A stretch of 64,000 nucleotides of DNA from Onchocerca lupi (lineage: Eukaryota > Nematoda > Chromadorea > Rhabditida > Onchocercidae). The notes beneath the pieces were generated by a model. The model was not told where the DNA came from. It did not search any database and worked only from the letters and a program-made list of their open reading frames with translations. This document shows, piece by piece, positions 1-11,170 of this stretch. The position numbers were made by a program, and so were the translations under genes. The stretch's first letter is position 1; every line of letters begins with the position of its first letter. The DNA lies in contig JAOVVO010000016.1 of NCBI GenBank assembly GCA_028564675.1, positions 248,001-312,000 on the forward strand. Reading direction: 5' to 3'.

Positions 1-2141
1 ATCTACACACTCACAAATAAATAATTGACTCTGTTTCCCATCTCCAGATCTCCCCCTTTTCCTACCACACTCCATCCCTTTTATTAACAACCGTCCTATA
101 AAGCCTATATCATGGAATATCCAAAATTTATTTCAAATCAGTTTCTCGATATAGGATTTTATGAATGAAACAGTGAAACAAAAGATAACAACAGTATCAG
201 CTATATACTTCATTGAAACATTTTTTTCCAGAAAATAAGATCTCTCTTTTGTTTAAAATTCCTGAATATTTTGTTTCTCACATTCCGTAGACTGAATGAC
301 AGTGACAGAATCAAAAAAGCGTATAGCAACTGATACGCCCTCAGGAAGTGGATAGCATACTTTCCTGCTCAAAACCGAAAAGTGATAACAAAAACGCAGG
401 ATTTCTTACCATGAGCTATTCGAACAATCGTAAAATCATTCTCTGTTATGATGGTTCCAATGCTTCGAATGACCGAGTTAACGTAGAAAAGAAAAGCAAA
501 TGATGGATAACCCTAGAGGAAATAAATTCTGCAAGCTACAAAAAACGAATACTTGAATCATGTCTGTGGTATAATATATTGAAGTACTGAAAGCAATATC
601 ATCAGTATTACATATTTTCTCCACATTTAGCATTGGCGAAGACTGTCGAAGAATCAATCATCTGCAACGACAGAACTAACAATCAAAGCTGTTATGAATA
701 TAAAACTCCATTTATCAGCGCAATTGGTTCTACTAGGAAGAATTCCATCGACATTTACTAGATACTTTTATTTTGTCATTAAGCTTGACTGAACTAATCG
801 CTGAATTTGGAATCACGTATAAGAAACTGGATTAGGAAGAACTCTTATTTATGTATATGAGACAGATAAGAAGTTAATGATGGAATGTGAAACTTACCAT
901 TCTTGCTCAATTGCTGGCATCATTATCCCAAATATAGCATGGAAGTTTGAGATACTGGTGCTAATGATGCATCTCAACAAAATGCAGAAGTGGAAAATTC
1001 AAAGCAGACATTTCTGAAGAAATTTCCACTTGTGCGCAGTATTAGTTCTGGATAAAAGAACGAATAAACAATTAGATCCTTCACTTTGATGGTACGAGAT
1101 ATTAAACCAACTGTCATGAAAGTAATTTGTGAAAGCGTTTTTTTCCTTTTTTTTTTTTTTTGTTAGGGAATGGAACTTGATACAGATGATTTTGCTGTGT
1201 AATGAAGTCCTTGATATGACGAATTCTATTTGCCGCAACTACAATACACAAGGATTTGATAAATATCGATAATATAACCGATAATTCGAATTTCTTCTTA
1301 ATAGTAAGGAAATTATCTGTGAGTTACTGGTATTGGGGATTGATGAAGTTTGATGAAATTTTGGAAAGCGGTGCTCATCGTATACCGATCAGAGAAAAGG
1401 ATTGAATGCCCTGACCGATCAGAATAAGGAAAAATCAGAGTAAAAATTAAATGGATGAATCCCTTACAGATAAGAACCCTTTTTATAGTAACATTGTTTA
1501 CTACATGTGAACCCTAGTACAATTTGCGACATATTAATTTTAGTACATAGGACGCAAAGGGAGTTTGTTTATTCTATGTCATCATAGCATAACAACTTAC
1601 AATATGTTCATAATAAGATAAAGGTCAAAAGTTTGCTTATATCAAGATATTTCTATAATACCAAGACTTCTAATTAATTTCATCATATCTATTCCAAAAA
1701 ATATTTCGGTTTTTTCGATACCAGTCACGGAGCAAAGCGGCGGCACCTTCAGATATGCGCAACAACCCAACAGCTAATATTGCCCACCATATTTCAAATC
1801 ATTATCTTTAAACATACCACTTCCGCTCACTTACACATTTTTTTATCCTATCAATGACTTAAAACATTTTTTATCCCAACAATTTTTTTTTTCTTATCCT
1901 ACCAATTATACAATTTTTTTATTTTATCAGTTTGGAATTAATCTCAATTTCGTACGCTGGAACTTGAACGAGCTATCTCAAATCAAACAATAGTGAGAAT
2001 AACTTTAATGATAATGCCACAAGGAAAAAAATGTACAGATGTAGCAATCAAAAAGTCTCGTTAAAAAAAATTGCTTGTTAATGATTTTCGCTAATGACAC
2101 TCTACTTATTGGTGACGGAAATTCTATCAACTGCCAGTTTA
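1..2141. other. AT-rich intergenic DNA, no gene recognised
   Basis: No stretch reads as a conserved protein on either strand. The longest open frame (about 80 codons, minus strand near 999-1238) is interrupted in character by a lysine run from a poly-T tract and matches nothing I recognise. Short homopolymer T and A tracts occur around 1141-1160 and 1850-1920. A small piece resembling the terminus of the LTR-like family described at 5126-6013 lies at 1696-1720. Confidence 0.6.
1696..1720 (+). repeat. Possible terminal fragment of the LTR-like repeat family
   Basis: These 25 bases (core ATATTTCGGTTTT followed by CGATA) closely resemble the right terminus of the element at 5126-6013 and the reverse complement of the left terminus of the element at 61676-62343. 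The sequence to the left is only weakly similar to those copies, so this could be an old degenerate copy or a chance AT-rich match. Confidence 0.3.
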
Positions 2142-3645
2142 TGTAGGGAAAAAATCTGAAAGTTCGTGGCTTGGTATTTAGTTTGTTGGAACGGAGATTG
2201 CTTCTTGCTGTTGTGACTGCGCTAGATTAACAATAGCCTTTCTTGAATTTATACAATATTATAGAGAATCGACAATATCTTCGCTGATCTTATACGATAT
2301 TGTAGACATTATCGTATATTATACAATAATGGAAACTAAATGAACAATACACAGTAAATAATAAAATGATAATGATCGTTTGAATGTTCACTGCGTCGTC
2401 GTACCTTCCACTCGTAACTATCGTTCGCTTTTTGTTCTATCACTGTCGGTAAACCGAAAAAATGCTGACAGAATTCAAATATTGTTAGTAACAAAAAATT
2501 TATAATTTCATTGCGCACAAAGCTCTTTGTTCTCCTCATCTAATCGTCTACTAATGCTTTGTGCTTTGCTTAAGAGTTGTGAAATATGCTATAAGTGATT
2601 GTAAAATATACTAACGGCTGTAAATTTGTGAGGATTAATGTCATGCCCTTTGTCTAAAGAGTTACCAATGGCCGCTATAAAGTCAATTGTAATAATGTAG
2701 GGACCAAATCCCTTTTCTTTGTTTAAATGTTTCAAGCATTAGTTATCTCCTATTCTTTAATCTCATCCCTATCAATCCCTATTGTATGATTAATGTAAGA
2801 CTTCCACCCCTATTGGATGACCATACAAAAGCGACACCTTCTGGACAGCAGCATCAGTGCAAGAAAATTTCACCAGCAGCGGTGGCAGCAGTCTCCAGGA
2901 TCTCCTATCGTCAGTAAAAAAAAACCACCAGCAACGGCGGCAGCATCCTCAGTAAACCCCTATTTATTTTCATTGCTATTCTATCTCTTTATTACGGCAG
3001 ACTCTCTTATATCAGTGGCAAGCGTACTTGGCCAATATCAAGCAACTCAACGGAGCACTATCAACTATTCGTCAGAGAACCACTATCGGTATTAATTATA
3101 TTACACTCATATTGTTTCATCTTTTTTCTCATTAATTATTGTTTGTCGCTGCGGTATTGTTTTCTAATATCGTGTAACTTAATAAAAGCTATTGTTGAAA
3201 TAGTCAAGTCACAGCAAAAATATCTTCAACCCAACGACTCAAAAATCCAAACCCATAAATCAAACAGAAAGAATCTTTCCCCTACAATCACTGCTATTGC
3301 TTCTTCTGAGCTGTTGCTCGTGCTGTTGAAACCGTCTTGAATTAGAATTGAACTGCTCATGAAACTGATCTTCCTGATCTGAGAATCTCCTTTTTATATG
3401 TATGATCTTTGGTATTGATAGTGGGCGGATACTTACAACACATTAATCATATAAAAAGTTGGTTATCAAGACAAAAGATGAGAGATAGACAGTACTTATA
3501 ATGTTTTAAACAAAGCGTACAAGCTTCAGTCTTGCAACATTCACGATAATTAACATGTATTACAACATTTTAAACAATGCACATAAGCTCTATTAGCAGA
3601 TGGGAAGATGAGAACAAAGACTTTAGCGCCGAGATATGCCATTTT
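2142..3645 (+). repeat. LTR-like repeat, copy A (long, right end truncated)
   Basis: The left part (2142 to about 2420) begins TGTAGGGAAAAAATCTG and aligns by eye with the left parts of copies at 5126 and, reversed, 62343. The right part (about 3387-3640) aligns with 5690-5905 and 8133-8375. Between them is about 1 kb with no counterpart in the other copies. The right terminus of the family is missing: similarity stops near 3640, directly against Helitron helicase-coding sequence. This suggests a truncated or rearranged copy. Two open frames inside (2336-2539 minus, 2817-3095 plus) match nothing I know. Confidence 0.55.
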
Positions 3646-5125
3646 GGCTCGAACTGCTGCCAGAATCAATTAAATTAGGAGCGTTTTACCATTTCCTCTT
3701 GGCACATCTAAGAAGAAAATTTCTCCAACTCCGCTATTAACAGTTTGCATTATTTGATCGTAAATGCCTTTTTGTTCAAGCGTTAGATCAGGGATATTTG
3801 ATTGTACATAAAACAAAAGATTGCCCGTGTTGTAATTTTGTTCGCGACGCAATTCTATATCGAACGAAGCGGAAGCAGATCGATTCGATGATAGCATTCC
3901 CAACTGATTAAAACTTTGTTCGCGATTTGCAAGCACAAATTTTCAATCATTACCAACGCTTCGTTGTGGATTTCTGCTGTGAAATTTATGTTCATATTTC
4001 AATTTTCCCAGCGTATTCGACGGGAAATATCTTTCGTCTATGCGATTTATATTTCTCGCATAATTCTGTTGGAGATTGGTCAATATGACTACAAACAATG
4101 CACTAGTTTGATTTGGATGTGATGTGTTGCATGCACCATTAATGCGTAAATTCCAAATACCGGTTGTTCTCTAATAAATTCAAGGCTGGACATGCTCTGC
4201 AGAAAGTGGCATGTGTAACGCCTTTGCCAATCTCAATTGCTGGAAAGACGTTGGACCAGGCACATTTACCAACAACATACGAAGAAAAAAGCATTCATCT
4301 TGATCAGGATGCACGGTGTACAGTCTGCCTATCGTAGTTTTTTTGGATATGTCGGGTCGTCCGACGACTCGCTCTCCCCATTTGCGTCGTTCAAATGATT
4401 TTCTACTTGCATTCCATATGTAATAGGTAGGTATTTCCGAATATAAGCGTGGTTTCGCAAACGCGTCATTTTGAAATAATGTGGTGAAAGAAGCTAACGT
4501 TGTAGACGGTGAATTCAGAGCTATTAGTTGCACATTCGTAACTGTGAAATAGACGCATTGTCCATTTTTTGGACATACTGTTAAGTGAACAACAACTGGA
4601 CTTCGTTCATGTATGAGATTCACCATACAGCTTCATTGCTGCTCATGTATCTTTCATCCTGATACCCTGCGATTTCATCCATATGTAACACAGCATTCTA
4701 TCACTTCTTTCTGCTTGCACGCCAAAGATTGCCATGTCTCTGCATTTATTCACGTACTTACAAATATATTTAATCGATTTAACGGAGTAATAGTATTCCA
4801 CGTTTATGCGCACTTTGTATGTCTTTAATAGCAAAAGCGAACATGGAACAACCCACTGGTTATCAACTTCGATGTCACCATTCGGCATTTGTTTGGTTGC
4901 TAATTTACCGCCATTTTCTGATGATCTTTTGTATAAAGGATATCCATCGTTTCCTCTAACTGTGTTGGATACTAATGCTCGAGAATATCGTTCCGAGCAT
5001 TTCTCGTCTATCATGCATGGTGAACTCGGATTGAAAGTATCGCAAGGTCAATGTATCATATTTTTCGTCAAAACTTTATGCAAATCCTTATCGACTCGGC
5101 ATCGAGTATTTCAGCGCATATTGCA

Positions 5126-6013
5126 TGTTGGAGAAAAAATTTTGATCGATTTGTAATTTGGATTGTAGATTGGTTGATTGGAAATTATTTCTTACTGTTG
5201 TGACATCGCTAGGTCGGCAATAAGCTTTCTTAGATAATACGATATTATGCGCAATATCGCGCTTATTATACAATAGTAAGAAGTAAATGAACAATACACG
5301 ATAAATATAAAAGATACTAATAGTCATCTCCTGCTGAATCGTCACTCGTTCTGTCGCTGAAATTGTTTTTGATATTGGACTGGAACTGAATTGTCGCTGA
5401 TACTGATGTTGACAAAACTGCTGTTGAAGAAACTGCTTCCGTTGAAAACATTTGATGTAGAAAAGAGTGATCTCGTTGAAGACACTTATAATTGTTCGTG
5501 TTGAAGACACCAATGTTGATAAGAAACGAGATCATCTTTTCAACATCAGTGTTGTCGGCTACATTGGTATCTTCAACACCAACAGATATTGAAGATATTA
5601 ATGTAGCCGACAACACCGATGTTAAAAAGATGATCTCGTTGAAGACTGCTCGTGTTGAAGACACCAATGTAGCTGCTCCCAAAAATCTCTTTTTTATATG
5701 GATAATCCTTGGTATTGACAGTGAGTGGAGGCTTATTACACATTTGTCATACAAAAAACTAGATATGAGAATTAAGGATAAGATGGACAATTCTCACCAG
5801 CTTTAGTCCTTGTAACATTTCTGACAGTTAACATCTCAACATTTCACACAATGCCCATAAGCTCACTTAGCAAGTTCGGGAGAACAAAGGCCTTTATGCC
5901 CATATATAGATCAAGTGACTCTTTGCTTGAGAAATATTATGAATTTCTCTTATACAAATTACTTGCGTTATTTCGTTTTATTGATATTATAAAATATTTC
6001 GGTTTTAACGATA
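5126..6013 (+). mobile_element. LTR-like element copy B inserted in the Helitron (5-bp target duplication)
   Basis: This 888-bp insertion starts TGTTGGAGAAAA and ends TTTTAACGATA. It is flanked on both sides by TTGCA (5121-5125 and 6014-6018), a perfect 5-bp target-site duplication. Removing it and one TTGCA rejoins the Helitron frame on the minus strand, from NEIDDA straight into ICAEI, which fixes the boundaries. Related sequence occurs at 2142-3645, 8133-8375 and, reversed, at 61676-62343. Near-TG/CA termini with short inverted ends, a length under 1 kb and a 5-bp duplication suit a solo LTR of a BEL/Pao- or Gypsy-type retrotransposon. A non-autonomous DNA transposon is the alternative. 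A minus-strand open frame (5790-5317) ends in a peptide shared with the 61676 copy. Confidence 0.8.
5526..5638. repeat. About 50-bp inverted repeat within LTR-like copy B
   Basis: Bases 5526-5574 and 5589-5638 are reverse complements of each other with only a few mismatches, separated by about 14 bases. Each arm contains the words GTTGTCGGCTACATT and GAGATCATCTTTT or their complements. The sequence around it also carries several degenerate direct copies of GTTGAAGACACCAATG (near 5501 and 5654). The arrangement looks like an internal inverted duplication within the element; copy D at 61676-62343 is shorter and lacks it. Confidence 0.8.
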
Positions 6014-7748
6014 TTGCATCATCAATTTCGTTTGAAGTGATTTTGTTATACAGCCAGATTAGTATATGTGTTCGTGGCAGTCCTCTCTTTTGTCATTCCA
6101 CTGAGTACATCTAGCGGCGCACAGACCCAAATACTACATGTTTTACCATGAAATTCATCAACGATTCCAGCTCTGTCTGAAAACACGTGCTGTGATGTCA
6201 TGCTTATCCATCTGCAATTGCCCAGGAAGTAAGAGCTGTTTACATCGTACCAAGCTGGATTGCATGCGAATGCAACGAATAGGTCTGGACGCCTGCAGTG
6301 ACAAATATACGCAATTGCATCTTGAGCGTACTCATGCATATGACGTGGACTGTCTGCATATGAAAACGGCAAGATCGTTAGTCTTCCAATGTTGTATTAT
6401 CGTCATTTACAATTGCATCCCACAGATGAATATATTCTTCAGTGCGAAGCTTGGTCTGATTTAAACGAATGAATATCAAACGTTCTGCTTCGATTTTTAC
6501 ATAAATATCTACAGTATATTGGTGAAATAACTGATAGCATTTCAAAATGCGATTGTCTTCATTTTGTCGAATCATTAATCGGTATGAATGATACTTCATT
6601 ACGCTGCATTCCTTATTTGTTTTTTCGCCACTGACTGGATTTATCATCTTAACGTTGAAGTGATATTCATTGGCACCATACCAAAAAATGATTCGATATT
6701 GAAGGTACCGTAGCATCGATGAGTTTTTGCAACTTTTGTCAATTAATCGTTTCTTCGATAAAGAATAATACTTCTAGATTGGAAATGATCGACTATGACA
6801 GTTGCCACTTCGTCTATAGTTGGAGCATTGAATCTTCGCACATGTTCTCCAGCAGGCATTTTGTCAGCATGAATAATAATCGTTCGCGTATCAGATAGCG
6901 TGTCAATTGCTGTTTTGAACAAATGTACTAAATTGTTTTTTTTGTAAAGAAGCTCTTGCAGTTTGGAAACAATGGACCTTCTTATGCCGCAGAAATTCTG
7001 CAGCGTGCATTCAATTCATCATTGCCATTACCGATGAAATACATATTATTATAGCCATCTGGGAACGGAAGCAGAAAGTTGGCTTTATGATAAATCTGTA
7101 TTTTCACTTTGAAAATTGACATGAATTGAGTTGTCACGATTTCTGCGCCGAACGAGGCCTTTTGCAAGCATGAGTTGTATTTCCTAATGTTGAGTAGGAA
7201 ATGCTTTGATTCGGCAGTATATCCCGCAAGCAAAGTTTTTAATGGCTCTGACGATCCTCCAAGCTGAGGAGTTTAATTTTTCCGGCGACGCAATACATTC
7301 CTTTCGTTTCTCCGTTGAATTTCAGAGCCTTAAATGAGAACACACTTCATTCATAGTGCTGTTGAGAACATGTCGGCTCAAACATAACCACAGTTAGTTG
7401 TACTGGAATGCAAAGCGATTGTAATCGAGTGATTGCTGAACAAAGGAGTCGTGTTTGACGCTAATCTGCTGTTCCTCGTTGACGTCTTTCAACACTCTCA
7501 GCTTGTTGCGTTCATTCTGTTGAGAACGAAGCAGATCTGAAGCTTCAAAACACGATTGAAATGCTCGCAACTGTGCATCCTCAAGTCTGGCTACACGTCG
7601 CTCTGCTGCTTCCTCGGTACGTATTTGAGCCATCTTTGCCTGTTCCCTCGTTCGCTGAGCTTGTTCTCCTCAGTTTGATTTGCAGTTACTCGTGGCACTG
7701 TTTCCGCTCCGCGATACGACGACCTAAGTTTGATCTTCTGCGAGGCAT

Positions 7749-8132
7749 TATTTTGATGAACCGAAGATCGATCGCACTGAAAAAGAAAACTATAACAAAA
7801 AACTATAAAATTGTAAAACATTAAAAAAAAGGAAAAAACACGAATTAGATACTGGCAAAATACTTCAATACAAACGCAGATCAATCTACACAGTTCAATT
7901 CCACCGCCAATTGCACTGAAAAATAAGAAAAACAGTTAAAAAAAAAATGAAAAAAGAACGAAATGAAAGCTATGGTAAACGACACAGCTCAATTCCAACG
8001 CAATGTCACACAAAATATTTAAATCAGAATGAAAATAAATGAAATCTATGAGAATTCAATTCAACAATGCAATCGGAAACATTGAAATGAAACTGTAAAA
8101 TTTGAGATTCGGAAATAATAAATATTATAGAC
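7749..8132. other. AT-rich sequence upstream of the Helitron reading frame
   Basis: About 380 bases between the Helitron start and repeat copy C. It contains A-rich runs and several loosely repeated phrases of the type TCAATTCCACCGCCAATTGC / TCAATTCCAACGCAATG / TTCAATTCAACAATGCAATC at 7897-8070, spaced roughly 70-80 bases, which look like a decayed direct repeat. It is probably the 5' non-coding part of the Helitron. No gene is seen. Confidence 0.4.
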
Positions 8133-8375
8133 TGTTGGTCTTAATAATGGCGGAGGTTCACAACCCATTAATCATACAAAAGGTCGCTAACAGGACAAAG
8201 GATAAGAGACGAACAATTCTCACACGTTTCAGACCTTATAACATTTCTGACAGCTAACATCTTCACATTTCACAAAATGCTCGTAAGCTCCATTAGCAAA
8301 TCGGAAGATAACAGAACAAGGGTCTCTGTGCAGAGATATGATAAGTGATTCACTTACTTGAGAAATATCACAAAT
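8133..8375 (+). repeat. LTR-like repeat, copy C (right half only)
   Basis: Aligns by eye with the right halves of copies A (3400-3640) and B (5700-5945): shared words include CATTAATCATACAAAAGGT, GACAGCTAACATCTTCACA and TAAGCTCCATTAGCAAATCGG. Similarity with copy B continues to CTTGAGAAATAT near 8370 and then stops, so both the left half and the extreme right end are missing. With copy A it flanks the Helitron as a direct repeat about 4.7 kb apart. Confidence 0.65.
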
Positions 8376-8592
8376 ACCATATGAGAGAATAATATGAACA
8401 AAGTGAATAGAAAGACAAACATGGATAAGAGGGAGGAGGGTGAAAGAAGCAAAACAGTGGCAAAATGAAAAACGATAAAAGAAAAGGACAGAAAAGAGAG
8501 GGAGGGAGAGAAAGGAATGTTGTCAAAAAAAGCATGTTATCTATCGCAGATGTGACATCCATATAATAGTGGGTATATATGTATGTAGAAAC

Positions 8593-8664
8593 GCGAACGT
8601 ATCCGAATGCAACGCTGTCTCAGAATTTCAAGCGGAGAGCGTGGAACGTTGTGTGTAAATGAGT
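8593..8664 (-). repeat. Sequence shared with the inverted-repeat element at 59062-59234
   Basis: The phrase TCCGAATGCAACGCTGTCTC followed by AGAATTTCAAGC and, further on, a GTGTGTAAATGA end corresponds in order to TTCGAATGCAACGTTGTATC, AAAATTTCAAATC and GTGTGGTAAG at 59130-59200. Terminal inverted repeats are not visible at this site, so it is a decayed or partial copy. It lies upstream of the Helitron in the same element orientation, which could mean it is part of the Helitron 5' region. Confidence 0.5.
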
Positions 8665-9691
8665 CCGCTCATCTATTGGTTATAGTGTCGGGAAAGCAAA
8701 AATCTAACCAAAAGATAGGAGACAGATTAACGATTAACAGTATTGATATCCATTTCCATTTCTGAGTAATAATCAGGATACTGAAATAAAGAACAAAAAT
8801 CAAAATATGGGAAGCAAAATCCCACAAAATTAAAACCAAATATTGCGAATCACTGATCTCAATAGTGTGGTTAGACGTATTTCGAGTACTGGAAGGAAAT
8901 ATTGTCTTCTGTGAATACTAGTGACATATCCTAATATTGAGCCATAAAATAATCTCTCTGAAAGCAGCAACATGCGACAACAGAATCACATCGATTTTGG
9001 CGTCAGTAATCAATAACGGCTAAAAAAAAAAAAAAAAAGAAAAAAAAAACAAGCGCCCAGATCAGATAATTATATGCGCAAGAAACAGGAAATGCTTCAA
9101 GAATACTTTCCCAAGAAGTGTTCCAGAAATATCACGGTTCAGGATTAATTCGATTCCAAAGAAAACTTATAAAAGAGATAGGATGTAATGAATTGCTTTC
9201 ACTATGAAAATCTGTATAAAACTATGATTAATAAATTTAAATTGAAACAAGAACTGCACAGGATATCATATGTCCTGCTCCATCTGCTAACATAGAAACA
9301 GAGGCAACAAAATTGGGTATACTGACGTCGGGAAATATGCACACTTATTTAGTAAAAAAAGCGACATCATTAATGCAAAAATCAATGAAACAGGCATAAG
9401 ACGAAAAATGAGGAGTAGCAGGGTCGGTCTAGAGGAACATCATCAAATAACTTGAAGCGATTCTTCATCCATAAAACTCATTATTGAACAGTATCGATAA
9501 TTACTCTCTGTAACAAAAAAATGTGTAATCTTTTACGTGAAAACATCACATTGTCAAAATAGATTACAACATTTTGTCTTTAAACTATAGATACCATCAA
9601 CCTATCTGTCGATAAAACCCGAAATGACTTTTCAAAAATAACTTTTCCATCTCAAATACTTTTACTACAAAAAAAGTATTTAAATCTATCC

Positions 9692-9830
9692 CATTCACAT
9701 TCCTTATGTTACTCATGTAACAACATTCACATCCTGTATGTTAATCATCAACATGTTACATTCACATTCCTTAGGTTAATCATGTAACATATATGCTTTT
9801 TCCTTCACATCCGATACGCTAATTATTACA
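9692..9830 (+). repeat. Degenerate minisatellite, about 33-bp unit
   Basis: About four imperfect tandem units with the core ACATTCACATTCCTTATG followed by TTAATCATGTAAC begin near 9692, 9724, 9759 and 9803. The unit length varies between roughly 32 and 40 bases because of small indels. No coding or regulatory role is suggested by the sequence. Confidence 0.65.
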
Positions 9831-10985
9831 AAAGTTATTTCCTTTCTCATATCATTCTCGTACACAGCATCAGAAGGCTGTGTAATTCTAATGCTGTAAT
9901 TCTTGCAATTCAATTTTTGTATTCTATAATCTACACCCCTTATCTAGTAGAGAAGAGTCATTCTTAAAAACTTGGTTTTGGCGATTGGCGGTGTAACTCT
10001 CGATTCCAGCAATTTCGACGGTTGTAATAGAAGCTTGTAGCTACTGTAAACTGTTATAATATCGAATTTTAAAATCTTCAATTTGGTAATCCTCGGCTGT
10101 TTTAATTTTACTTCACAAACTTCTACTTCTCAATTTCTATCCTATATATTATTCTGTCATCAATTACTTGCGGTATTTTCAATAAACGTAAAAATTACTG
10201 GTCCACGCATCCCGCAATTCAACTCAAATCGTAAGTTTTTACCTTTCACCAAGCACTAACTCTTTTCTTCAAAAAAAAAAAAAAAAAATTTACGACACTA
10301 TCTTCTTCGCTAGGGCCGTAACTATTATCCATCACCTCTCATATCTATTTGAGTATATTCGTCTATACTTCTCCTCTCAACAGTGGAGTATCTCCACAAA
10401 TTTTTTAACTCATATCCTATGCTGACATAAAATTGTTCCATCAAAAACATTGAAGGTTACTAAATCCTTTACTTAAAAATTTAGCGCATATGACATATAA
10501 TATATCGCAAGAAAATAACGGTGATTATCATATCAATGTAGTAATCAAAAAAGCAAGAAATCACAGTAAAAACACGCTTGAGATCACAAGGCTTCTATTT
10601 GACCAGCCATTTTTGTTGAAATGATGGTTAAACAATCAAATCCGTTTTTTCTTTCGTTGTATGAACAATGAAATTCTTAAGGAAAAAGATAATAATTCAT
10701 GAGTTATAAAAATAGTAAAACAATTTCCTAATTCAAACATAAATAATAATAACAAACGTTAAAATATAAATGAGTTAACCATTCTGTCAACATTTCTTCA
10801 TCCAGTACCGAAAAACAAATTGTGTTATGCATATTTCGACTGAATTAAAAAAAAAAAACAGCTCTATAAATACTTGAAAAAAAAAAAAAAGAAAAAAACA
10901 ACTCTGTTCAAATATAGAGAAGCCAGCTTTCACGAATTACCCGACAGATATGTTAACAAATTTATTCCAAAATAAAATATCTGAA

Positions 10986-11170
10986 TTATAATTCATCCAT
11001 TCTCGATATCCGATTATTCTGTCTATGACTTCCTTCACTTTCAGATTTTGAATTCCATGAACCCTCTTCCGGGTTTTCAAAATCTCTCGTTGCGATATCG
11101 ATATCGAAATTGTCTAAATTACCGTTGCTCTTCCTATTTTTGACCTTTTCTCCATTAATCGTATTAGGTG
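10986..11170 (-). CDS. crld-1: CRELD gene, alternative last exon b (soluble, KDEL-like tail)
   Basis: The acceptor CTTTTTACAG ends at 11171. The exon opens APNTINGEKVKNRKS, is hydrophilic and acidic throughout, has no membrane segment, and ends SRMDEL before the stop at 10986. The last four residues resemble a KDEL-type ER retrieval signal, although Met at the first position is outside the usual consensus. Phase and length keep the frame when joined to 12439. Because exon a ends in a stop, exon b can only be used when exon a is skipped. Confidence 0.75.

Larger units (their letters stand above)
3646..7748 (-). pseudogene. Decayed Helitron Rep-helicase (rolling-circle transposon)
   Basis: Consecutive minus-strand blocks follow the order of a Helitron Rep/helicase protein. 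The start at 7748 reads MPRRRSNLGRR, a familiar Helitron N-terminus. Blocks of the N-terminal region lie at 7633-7394, 7233-6982 and 6716-6378 (YHSYRLMIRQNEDNRIL), then HMHEYAQDAIAY near 6340 and the Rep region near 6063-6120. After the insertion come FNPSSPCMIDEKCS-like sequence near 5040, SVKSIKYICKYVNK near 4780 and LYTVHPDQDECFFLRMLLVN near 4280. Last is the helicase start LTLEQKGIYDQIM with a Walker A-like GNGKT near 3690. Frames shift repeatedly, stops occur (for instance after the Walker A segment), the first His of the HUH nuclease motif reads Arg, and the rest of the helicase is absent. The coding sequence is also split by an inserted repeat at 5126-6013. I infer an inactive remnant; the true Helitron ends were not located. 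Confidence 0.9.
8376..10985. other. Gene-free interval between repeat island and CRELD gene
   Basis: A purine-rich stretch (8401-8520, GAGGGAGGG type) is followed by AT-rich DNA with A tracts at 9019-9049, 10270-10288 and 10846-10897. Two short repeats within it are listed separately. No conserved coding sequence was recognised. Confidence 0.6.

Noticed and set aside
2817..3095. 92-codon plus-strand open frame with Ser/Ala/Pro-rich start
   Set aside because: Inside repeat copy A with no counterpart in other copies; no homology recognised and composition is driven by a CAGCAG-type run.
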